A DNA stretch of 64,000 bases from an uncultured Bacteroidales bacterium. Lineage in GTDB: Bacteria > Bacteroidota > Bacteroidia > Bacteroidales > Paludibacteraceae. This document shows, piece after piece, positions 57,890-64,000 of this stretch. Under the pieces are notes generated by a model. It made no database searches. It had not been told where the DNA came from and saw only the letters and a program-made list of their open reading frames with translations. The stretch covers positions 175,434-239,433 of the forward strand of contig CALAUA010000012.1 in assembly GCA_937891975.1 (NCBI GenBank), written 5' to 3'. A program made the translations under genes and the position numbers. The stretch's first letter is position 1. Each line of letters starts with the position of its first letter.

Positions 57890-58417
57890 CTGCTTTTTTT
57901 CCAATTGACCAAATATTACGACATTTTTTTTGCAAAATTCTTTAGGCGTCCATAATTTCCATGGATTTTCGTATCCATTGCGGAGCTCCTGTTTGACATC
58001 CTCTATATCGCGTAATTGACGCTTTGGGGTGGCATTATTACTATTCTTCTTTGCCAATGTTTTCTCACGCTTAGTTTCACGTATTTGCTTTTCCACCTCG
58101 AAGTCCGCTTCAAGCCGTTCTATCACTTTTGGATAGATCTTATTGAAAATCTGAGGATTATCCGTAAACCAAACTAACGAAGAATCAAATTCTGCTTGAG
58201 TGATTCCATGCTTATCTAACACATTTTTATAATACCCCGACAACTCCTGATCGTGGGAATAGTTGTATCCTGCCACTTGTATTGCACCATCTGCACGATG
58301 CAAATCATACAGCACATCTCGCATCTCACGATTAGACAACACACCTCGTGGACGGCAACCCATCATCGCCACACACATAAGTAGCACACACACTATCTTT
58401 AAACCCGAACTTTTCAC
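57887..58417 (-). CDS. DUF4296 lipoprotein
   Basis: 176 residues with a lipoprotein signal ending MMGC (Cys21). Then LSNREMRDVLYDLHRADGAIQVAGYNYSHDQELSGYYKNVLDKHGITQAEFDSSLVWFTDNPQIFNKIYPKVIERL, the DUF4296 pattern. The C-terminal third is basic. Function unknown; commonly encoded just after lspA, the enzyme that would process it, as here. Confidence 0.85.
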   Translation of the reverse strand: MKSSGLKIVCVLLMCVAMMGCRPRGVLSNREMRDVLYDLHRADGAIQVAGYNYSHDQELSGYYKNVLDKHGITQAEFDSSLVWFTDNPQIFNKIYPKVIERLEADFEVEKQIRETKREKTLAKKNSNNATPKRQLRDIEDVKQELRNGYENPWKLWTPKEFCKKNVVIFGQLEKKQ

Positions 58418-58447
58418 CTCTAAGCTTTCACCTTTAACCTCTAACCT

Positions 58448-59017
58448 TTAACCTCTAACCTCTTTCTTCGGAAAAATCTGATTCAAACTATCGTCTAAGT
58501 CTTTGCGATAGAAGATAATAATCAAGAACACCGCTACCGTGATGAACGAGTCTGCTATATTAAATACGGGTCGGAAGAACAAACATTCGCCAGCAGCATT
58601 GCGTATCAATGGGAAATAGAGCATATCCACTACCCTACCATGAAACCACTCGGCATAGCCCCAGATTTTGCCATAAAACACGCAATCGATGATATTGCCC
58701 AATGCACCAGCTATCACCATTGCTATGGTTGTGAGATAGCCAGTACGCACGGTTTGCTTATGGATCATCGTGTGGATATACCATCCAAGTACGCCCACTG
58801 CCACTATACGAAACAGCGTCAGCAGCAACTTGCTAAACCACTCTATACCAAAAGCCATGCCATTGTTTTCTACAAACACTATCCAGAACCACGAGAACAC
58901 TTCGCGTGCCTCGCCGAGTTCGAAATGCGTTTTGATATACACCTTCGACACTTGGTCAAGCACCAATGCCAATAGCACGATGCCCACAACTAACCATGAT
59001 TGTTTTACTTTAGTCAT
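58448..59017 (-). CDS. lspA: Lipoprotein signal peptidase II
   Basis: 189 residues, four transmembrane segments. VFVENNGMAFGI, then AGALGNIIDCVFYG and FNIADSFITVAVF with the two catalytic Asp. It cuts prolipoproteins at the lipid-modified Cys in the inner membrane. A TCTAAAC-type repeat lies upstream (59026-59066). Confidence 0.94.
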   Translation of the reverse strand: MTKVKQSWLVVGIVLLALVLDQVSKVYIKTHFELGEAREVFSWFWIVFVENNGMAFGIEWFSKLLLTLFRIVAVGVLGWYIHTMIHKQTVRTGYLTTIAMVIAGALGNIIDCVFYGKIWGYAEWFHGRVVDMLYFPLIRNAAGECLFFRPVFNIADSFITVAVFLIIIFYRKDLDDSLNQIFPKKEVRG

Positions 59018-59025
59018 AATCTCTA

Positions 59026-59066
59026 AACACTAAACTGTAGGCGTACCACGCCGTCCACTAAACACC
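59026..59066 (+). repeat. Interspersed palindromic repeat (TCTAAAC family)
   Basis: CTCTAAACACTAAAC, TGTA, GGCG-loop-CGCC hairpin, GTCC, ACTAAAC. Same design as 3213-3256, 61832-61873 and 62508-62568. Its last bases overlap the 3' end of metK. Confidence 0.75.
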
Positions 59067-60302
59067 GAAATTCTTACGAATTTCTTCCACCTTATCGAGT
59101 TTCTCCCATGTAAACAACTCCACTTCGCGCTCAATCACTTGTCCGTTGTCCACAAACTGCTTCTTCACCACCTCGTTGGTGCGCCCCATATGTCCGTAGC
59201 GCGCAGTCTCCTCGTACATAGGTTGTTTGAGTTTCAATGCCTCGATGATGCCTTGTGGACGGAGGTCGAACAGTTCGCTCACTTTCTTAGCAATCTCACC
59301 GTCGCTCATTGCCACTTTGGCAGTACCGTAGGTATTCACGCAGACGCTCACAGGCTGTGCCACACCAATCGCATAGCTGATTTGCACCAGCACTTCCTTA
59401 GCCACACCTGCTGCCACCATGTTTTTCGCAATCCAACGAGCGGCATACGCAGCAGAACGGTCCACCTTCGATGGGTCTTTACCTGAGAAAGCACCGCCAC
59501 CATGTGCTCCGCGACCACCATAGGTATCTACGATAATCTTTCTTCCTGTCAAACCCGTATCGCCATGAGGGCCACCGATAACAAAGTTGCCCGTTGGGTT
59601 CACCAAGAGTTTGAAGTCACCCTTCAGCAACTCTGCATATCTCGCGTCACGCTTTGCTACGCGAGGCAACAGCACACGCTGAATATCAGCCTTAATCTGC
59701 TCTTGAGTAACATCCTCATCATGTTGGGTACTCACCACAATCGTATCAATACGCAATGGCTCACCCGCCTCGCTATACTCCATAGTCACTTGGCTCTTGG
59801 AGTCAGGACGGAGATACAACATTTCCTCGCCCTCTTTACGCACGCGCGCAAGCGTATATACTAAGGTGTGTGCCAAGTCCAACGTCAGCGGCATATAGTT
59901 CTCGGTCTCGTCACTGGCATAGCCAAACATCATTCCTTGGTCGCCTGCACCTTGCTCACCCACGTTCTCCGTACCTTGACCGTCCACACCACGGGCAATA
60001 TCTGCGCTCTGCTCGTGCAAAGCGGTCAATATGCCACAGCTCTCTGCTTCGAACTTGTAGGCAGACTTAGTGTAACCAATCTCAGCGATGGTTTTGCGCA
60101 CGGTGCTTTGGATATCCACATATTTCTCGCTTGACACTTCACCTGCAACGATGACTTGTCCTGTGGTCACCATAGTCTCACAAGCTACGTGTGAGTTTGG
60201 GTCTAATGCTAAGAATTGGTCTAGGATGGCATCGCTAATTTGATCTGCCACTTTGTCTGGGTGTCCTTCGCTGACACTCTCGGATGTAAATAAGTAGTTC
60301 AT
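59058..60302 (-). CDS. metK: S-adenosylmethionine synthetase
   Basis: 414 residues. [69 protein letters not shown] and [27 protein letters not shown] are the signature parts. It makes S-adenosylmethionine from methionine and ATP. Its leader carries a probable SAM-II-type switch and a transcription attenuator (60320-60411). Confidence 0.97.
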   Translation of the reverse strand: MNYLFTSESVSEGHPDKVADQISDAILDQFLALDPNSHVACETMVTTGQVIVAGEVSSEKYVDIQSTVRKTIAEIGYTKSAYKFEAESCGILTALHEQSADIARGVDGQGTENVGEQGAGDQGMMFGYASDETENYMPLTLDLAHTLVYTLARVRKEGEEMLYLRPDSKSQVTMEYSEAGEPLRIDTIVVSTQHDEDVTQEQIKADIQRVLLPRVAKRDARYAELLKGDFKLLVNPTGNFVIGGPHGDTGLTGRKIIVDTYGGRGAHGGGAFSGKDPSKVDRSAAYAARWIAKNMVAAGVAKEVLVQISYAIGVAQPVSVCVNTYGTAKVAMSDGEIAKKVSELFDLRPQGIIEALKLKQPMYEETARYGHMGRTNEVVKKQFVDNGQVIEREVELFTWEKLDKVEEIRKNFGV

Positions 60303-60319
60303 TTTCTATTGTTAGGGTC

Positions 60320-60354
60320 AAAAAAATCCACAAGCGACTGTTTGGGTCTTGTGG
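60320..60354 (-). terminator. Attenuator in the metK leader
   Basis: CCACAAG / CTTGTGG (60354-60348 with 60334-60328, minus strand), 7 bp, followed by seven T residues, 18 bp before the metK start codon. Its placement inside the leader indicates regulated termination. Confidence 0.75.
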
Positions 60355-60411
60355 AACAAGTTTTTAGCATTATTTTATAGAGGTCGCAAGCAGTCCAAAT
60401 CTATCCTCTTT
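60353..60411 (-). promoter_or_regulatory. SAM-II-like riboswitch of metK
   Basis: Minus strand: P1 AGAGG/CCTCT (60409-60405 with 60383-60379), a loop with GATTTGG, then TATAAAATAATGCTAAAAA and a GTTCC that can pair with the GGA(C) of the loop to make an H-type pseudoknot. GATTT in the loop and GCTAAAA in the third strand are the conserved elements of SAM-II. The loop GGACTG can instead pair with CAGTC of the attenuator loop, giving an antiterminator. The promoter is TACCTTTG at 60424-60431. Confidence 0.55.
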
Positions 60412-60423
60412 CAAAATCGGGTG

Positions 60424-60431
60424 CAAAGGTA
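60424..60431 (-). promoter_or_regulatory. metK promoter -7 box
   Basis: TACCTTTG on the minus strand; the leader is about 115 nt. Confidence 0.65.
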
Positions 60432-60440
60432 CGACAAAAT

Positions 60441-60772
60441 TCGCACATACGCAAGCAAAGCGAACATTATTTTCAAAAAAGATAGACTTTTGTCTATTGA
60501 ATATGTTCATCTACTGCTCGTTGGAAGCTTGCTTACATAAGAGTATGTAGAAGAGCATATTCAGAAGGCGAAGCCGTATTTTTCAAAAAAGTGCGAGCGT
60601 GCGAGGTATATACCTGCATTTTTTGCAGTACCTTGGTAATCGATTTTAGTAAAAGACCTTCTATGATTTCGAGGTGGGTTCGTGTTCACACGAGGTCGGT
60701 GCCCTCGAAATCTGTCCTCTCCTGCAGGCGGAGTCCGAAATGTATCCTCACACACTACAGCGCAGCGATCTA
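60441..60772. other. Non-coding region between metK leader and holA-like gene
   Basis: No gene seen. It contains a strong palindrome ATTTCGAGG (60666-60674) / CCTCGAAAT (60703-60711) with an inner TCGTG/CACGA hairpin, and a CCTGCAGG-type inverted segment near 60720. No T-tract follows, so it is not an obvious terminator. Confidence 0.6.
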
Positions 60773-61816
60773 TCAATGCAATATCTTATAAATCAACTCC
60801 TTCCACAAGTCCGCATCCTTCGCACTCGGGTTATTGATACCCTTCAATCGCGCATCTATCTCACGGAAATAACCAATAATTGCAAAGGTCTTGCCCGCAG
60901 AGAATCGGCGTGCGGCTGCCGCATAATCCTTCACAAAAAACGGCGATACGCCCAACGCACTCGCTGCTACTCGGTCGCTCTTATCGGGTAAGTAGTGATA
61001 AATCATCAAGTTAGCAAAGAAGCCATACAATATTCCCAACTCTTTCACCATGGGGTGATCTTTAGACGACGCAAAATACTGCGTGATACGATTGGCTTTC
61101 ACCACATCGCCCGCAATCAATGCGCTCTGCAACTCAAACACATTAAAATCCTTCGATATACCGATATTCCGCTCCACCAACGCAGCATCAATCACTTTCA
61201 CTCCATCAGGACGACCGTCAATCAACTTCTGCAACGCACCCACTATCTGTGTCAGATCATTTCCTATACTATCCGCCAAAATCTTCGCCACTTTTTCATC
61301 AATCCTTATCGCCTCCTCGCCTTCTCGCTTCATCGCCTCATTCCATTCCGCCACATAGTCACGTATCCATTTCTCAACCTGATAATCACGCAGTTGCTCC
61401 GACTCCATCAGCACTCCACCTTTCTTTTCCCAGTTCTTGAATAGATTTAGGCGCTTATCTGGCGAACCATACTTATAACAGAAAACCAAGATAGTAGATG
61501 GCTGTGGATTATCCATATACATTGCCAATGCGTCCCATTTCTTGATATTCTGTGCCTCTTTCACAATGATTACTTTGTATCCACCCATCATAGCAAACCC
61601 ACGTGCCGCACCAATCACAGGCGACACATCTCCTCCGCTCAAATCCTTGCCATAGATGATTGTTTGATCAAACTCACGCGCCATCTCATCTAGCACATTA
61701 TTCTCTATATAGCTGGCTACCAAGTCGATATAATACGACTCTTTTCCACAAAGCATATACGCAGGTGCATACTTGCCTTGCTTCAAACCAATCATTACTT
61801 CTTCGTACTTTGCCAT
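60773..61816 (-). CDS. holA: DNA polymerase III delta subunit
   Basis: 347 residues. YAPAYMLCGKESYYIDLVASYIE, FAMMGGYKVIIVKEAQNIKKWDAL, ILADSIGNDLTQIVGALQKL and FVKDYAAAARRFS follow the delta-subunit pattern of the clamp loader. It opens the sliding clamp. A member of the interspersed repeat family lies upstream (61832-61873). Confidence 0.88.
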   Translation of the reverse strand: MAKYEEVMIGLKQGKYAPAYMLCGKESYYIDLVASYIENNVLDEMAREFDQTIIYGKDLSGGDVSPVIGAARGFAMMGGYKVIIVKEAQNIKKWDALAMYMDNPQPSTILVFCYKYGSPDKRLNLFKNWEKKGGVLMESEQLRDYQVEKWIRDYVAEWNEAMKREGEEAIRIDEKVAKILADSIGNDLTQIVGALQKLIDGRPDGVKVIDAALVERNIGISKDFNVFELQSALIAGDVVKANRITQYFASSKDHPMVKELGILYGFFANLMIYHYLPDKSDRVAASALGVSPFFVKDYAAAARRFSAGKTFAIIGYFREIDARLKGINNPSAKDADLWKELIYKILH

Positions 61817-61831
61817 AACTCAAAAATTTAC

Positions 61832-61873
61832 CTCTAAACACTAAACTGTAGGGCTCTGCCCGTTCTCTAAACG
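61832..61873 (+). repeat. Interspersed palindromic repeat (TCTAAAC family)
   Basis: CTCTAAACACTAAAC, TGTA, GGGC-loop-GCCC, GTTC, TCTAAAC. It covers the last codons of the transporter gene and the gap to holA. Confidence 0.75.
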
Positions 61874-62617
61874 CTGTGTTTTCCGTATCACGGAAACCAC
61901 AGCATACGCCATCGGCGTACCGAACACCGCCTCGATCAGCAACTTCGACACATACTGGAATGCTATCATCAACATTAAATCGCGTGCAGAGACGGTTCCC
62001 GCAAAAGCAATCAGCACAAATGGCAGAGAGTCAAACACATACGCCACTGCCGAACTACCTATCGTTCGTACCCATAGTCTTTTGCCATTCGTCCACTTCT
62101 TGATTCGCTCCATTAGCCAAGCATTACTGAGTTCTCCCAACAGAAATCCAGTCAATGAAGCAATCACGATTCGTGGCACATAACTAAACATCGTGTTGTA
62201 TGCCTGTGCCGTTGCATCCAGATAATCAGGCGATGGTAGCCATACACCAATCTGCGTGCAGATTACTACAACGATATTGCACAGAAATGTAGTAAAGATG
62301 ACTTTGCGAGCGGTCTTGTATCCCCAAATCTCGGTCAGCACATCACCTAACATGTATGCAAACGGGAAAGTAATCGTTCCCGCATCAAAATAAAACAGAT
62401 TCCAAAGACCAATTACTTTCACTGCCATGATATTGGACACCACATATAGTGTCACAAACAATGCAGTTACCACAATAAAGGAAGTATTCTTGCCTCTTGC
62501 CTCTAAACTGTAGCTCGCTTGCGAGCGTTCTGTAGGCGCATTTGCGCCGTCCTCTAAACGGTTGGCATCCGCCAACACGCGGTTTTTGAAAGGGTTTTCC
62601 GCTACCTTATTTTCCAT
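61841..62617 (-). CDS. Queuosine precursor transporter (YhhQ family)
   Basis: 258 residues from ATG 62617; an upstream ATG at 62647 lies right on the promoter (TACCTTTG 62646-62653) and is rejected. Six transmembrane segments from about residue 50: FIVVTALFVTLYVVSNIMAVKVI, FDAGTITFPFAYMLGDVLTEIWGYKTARKVIF, YVPRIVIASLTGFLLGELSNAWLMERIK are the QueT/YhhQ marks. It imports preQ0/preQ1 or queuine bases. Residues 15-40 are translated from an interspersed repeat. Confidence 0.88.
   Translation of the reverse strand: MENKVAENPFKNRVLADANRLEDGANAPTERSQASYSLEARGKNTSFIVVTALFVTLYVVSNIMAVKVIGLWNLFYFDAGTITFPFAYMLGDVLTEIWGYKTARKVIFTTFLCNIVVVICTQIGVWLPSPDYLDATAQAYNTMFSYVPRIVIASLTGFLLGELSNAWLMERIKKWTNGKRLWVRTIGSSAVAYVFDSLPFVLIAFAGTVSARDLMLMIAFQYVSKLLIEAVFGTPMAYAVVSVIRKTQRLENGQSPTV
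62508..62568 (+). repeat. Interspersed repeat translated within the transporter gene
   Basis: CTCTAAAC, TGTA, hairpin GCTCGC/GCGAGC, GTTC, TGTA, hairpin GGCGC/GCGCC, GTCC, TCTAAAC: a two-hairpin version of the family. On the minus strand it is open and codes for residues RLEDGANAPTERSQASYSLE of the transporter N-terminus. Confidence 0.75.
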
Positions 62618-62645
62618 AAAATCTTTATTTTTAGAATTGCATTGC

Positions 62646-62653
62646 AAAGGTAC
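62646..62653 (-). promoter_or_regulatory. Promoter -7 box of the queuosine-precursor transporter
   Basis: TACCTTTG on the minus strand; start codon 62617 lies about 30 bp downstream. Confidence 0.6.
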
Positions 62654-62696
62654 TACATTTTTTTGGATTATGCAAATTTACCTGTAGAGATTTGTC

Positions 62697-62936
62697 TTAA
62701 TCTTTAGATAGATATTTCTTTGCGAAAGAGCATACAGGTATTATCATATAATCATGTTCCTTAGCCCACTCAACAGCATTTTGCATAAGCAGTGTTCCTA
62801 TCCCTCGCCCACTCTCGTAAGCATATGTATGCAGGATAGTCATCTTATTATCCGATAGCACAAACTCTATCTTACCCAGCAATTTACCATCTTCTGTGGC
62901 TAGAAACTCTGTGTCTGTAATAGTGATTTTAATCAT
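62697..62936 (-). CDS. Small GNAT N-acetyltransferase (COG2388-like)
   Basis: 79 residues from ATG 62936 (another ATG at 62948 is in frame). EFLATEDGKLLGKIEFVLSDNKMTILHTYAYESGRGIGTLLMQNAVEWAKEHDYMIIPVCSFAKKYL shows GNAT motif A (RGIGTLL) and the PVCSFAKKYL end of the short YjdJ-type acetyltransferases. Substrate unknown. Confidence 0.8.
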   Translation of the reverse strand: MIKITITDTEFLATEDGKLLGKIEFVLSDNKMTILHTYAYESGRGIGTLLMQNAVEWAKEHDYMIIPVCSFAKKYLSKD

Positions 62937-63047
62937 AGCAATAATCATTAAAGTATTTTACTAATCTCTAACAAAAACTGCGCCAAAAGAAAATTTGTGT
63001 AAAACGTATATAAAAAAACGTGGCATAATGCCACGTTATGTATAACA

Positions 63048-63674
63048 TTATTTAACTCTCAATGTATGTATCATTTGTTGCAGATTATTCAAGAAATGAG
63101 CAGCATGCATACCATCCATTTGTGCGTGATGGAATTGGAAAGAAATATTCAAATAATACTTAAAGAAATGCTTTGAATAACGCCCCCAAATTATATATGG
63201 ATTGTTATATATTCCGCTATACATACCACCAGCAAATTCTAATTCTGTATCTACGATTGCAGAGGTACCTATCACCATACACTCCTCTGACAAATCTCGG
63301 TCTGTGCAACTAATGGCTACTTGAGAAGTATATGTTAGATAATCATGATTATACTTTTCAAAGTCTTCTGAAAATTCTATATCGCAGGAACTTGCCTCAC
63401 CAGTATGATTTTTGACAATGGTATTTATAGCTATCTTATCAAACTGCATAAGTTTATCGCCCACAGGTAACAGATAAAACTCGTGCTGATTAATTGCTGC
63501 TTTACCAATACAATAATCCAATAACATATTGAATTTCAAATGTTTCTTTCTACTTATTTTAATCAAGTTCGTTACATCAATTTTTTTGACAAATACAAGC
63601 ATTGGATTAGGAGCATTTTTCCAAATTTCAAATTGCTGCGCTCTATTAGTTGTTTGAGGATCTATTTCTTTCAT
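63048..63674 (-). CDS. Chloramphenicol-acetyltransferase-like protein
   Basis: 208 residues of the trimeric CAT family. KFNMLLDYCIGKAAINQHEFYL, IISFQFHHAQMDGMHAAHFLN with the catalytic His of the HHxxxDG motif, and TSAIVDTELEFAGGMYSGIYNNPYIIWGRY. Such proteins acetylate chloramphenicol or other small acceptors; sequence alone cannot say whether this one gives resistance. It lies alone before the rRNA operon end. Confidence 0.82.
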   Translation of the reverse strand: MKEIDPQTTNRAQQFEIWKNAPNPMLVFVKKIDVTNLIKISRKKHLKFNMLLDYCIGKAAINQHEFYLLPVGDKLMQFDKIAINTIVKNHTGEASSCDIEFSEDFEKYNHDYLTYTSQVAISCTDRDLSEECMVIGTSAIVDTELEFAGGMYSGIYNNPYIIWGRYSKHFFKYYLNISFQFHHAQMDGMHAAHFLNNLQQMIHTLRVK

Positions 63675-63738
63675 ATCAAATGTAGAATAAAAAAATATGT
63701 AATATAAAATAGTTGATAGATTGGTAGCAAAGCGACAA

Positions 63739-63770
63739 AGAACCCCTCATCGTAATGATGAAGGGTTCTG
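63739..63770 (-). terminator. rRNA operon terminator
   Basis: AGAACCC..TCAT / ATGATGAAGGGTTCT hairpin right after the 5S 3' end on the minus strand, followed by TTCTTTGTC. Confidence 0.75.
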
Positions 63771-63772
63771 AA

Positions 63773-63881
63773 AATGGCGGCTACCTACTCTCCCACAAAC
63801 GCAGTACCATCGGCGTTGCTGAGCTTAACGACCCTGTTCGGAATGGGAAGGGGTGGGACCTCAGCGCTATAACCACCTAAA
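63773..63881 (-). rRNA. rrf: 5S ribosomal RNA
   Basis: The minus strand reads from AGGTGGTTATAGCGCTGAGG through CCCACCCCTTCCCATTCCGAAC, GTTAAGCTCAGCAACGCCGATGG to GGGAGAGTAGGTAGCCGCC. Helix I pairs the GGTGG start with the CCGCC end. Ends are by eye, within a few bases. The remaining 120 bases (63882-64000) are the spacer toward the 23S gene; I do not see the 23S end with certainty. Confidence 0.93.
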
Positions 63882-64000
63882 TATGAGTTGAGTGTTGAAT
63901 GTTTAGTGTTTAGAGATTTGCTCTGACTAAACTAAACAACCCTAAGGGGTTGACATATTGACTGTAGAAGCTTAGAGCAAATACCCTAAGTTCTTGCGTA

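Overview
The window comes from a Bacteroidales chromosome (phylum Bacteroidota). Evidence for this is the TAnnTTTG -7 promoter boxes with an upstream TTTG, the L25/Ctc-pth-S4 and L13-S9-S2-EF-Ts clusters, the lspA-DUF4296 pair, a PCMD-type secreted protein, and phage genes of the Bacteroides Mu-like (Hankyphage-like) type. I cannot name the genus.

Layout. 1-10780: host housekeeping genes on the plus strand (tyrS end, a secreted PCMD protein, tRNA-Gln, rplY, pth, an Hsp15-like protein, a DUF4924-like protein, nth, tamB, comM). 10793-12743: a minus-strand pair, polysaccharide pyruvyl transferase then glycosyltransferase; the 5' end of the first abuts a prophage. About 12716-49433: a complete-looking 36.7-kb Mu-like prophage. 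50204-62936: minus-strand host genes (pnp, ribF, an acyltransferase-like membrane protein, tsf, rpsB, rpsI, rplM, DUF4296, lspA, metK, holA-like, queuosine-precursor transporter, GNAT), then a CAT-like acetyltransferase and a 5S rRNA on the minus strand.

Prophage logic. The high-coordinate end carries a LexA-like repressor (plus strand) facing a Ner-like HTH gene, a MuA-like DDE transposase, a MuB-like ATPase, GemA-like and other early genes, all minus strand down to 38744. Late genes are split into two divergent operons that leave a shared control region at 27637-27823. The plus-strand operon holds terminase, gp36, portal, MuF, spike, gp25, amidase, spanin, tape measure, gpG and tail terminator. 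The minus-strand operon holds protease/scaffold, capsid, sheath, tube, frameshifted chaperone, hub, baseplate and fibres, then a tyrosine recombinase and DNA-modification genes at the end (adenine methylase plus a thymidylate-synthase-like enzyme). The late control region has two identical 15-bp palindromes placed symmetrically 29 bp from two outward TAATTTTG boxes.

Most notable: the thymidylate-synthase homologue with Asn to Asp at the base-recognition position (a possible dCMP-hydroxymethylase-like activity); a fibre with 21 nine-residue repeats, one of whose DNA units is matched in inverted orientation next to a tyrosine recombinase; two promoter-equipped unannotated phage RNAs (14350-14545 plus strand, 33055-33120 minus strand); an A AAA AAC frameshift in the tail chaperone gene; a probable SAM-II-type switch with an attenuator ahead of metK; and a host interspersed palindromic repeat family, one copy of which is translated inside a gene. 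All functional calls come from reading motifs by eye; no database search was run.
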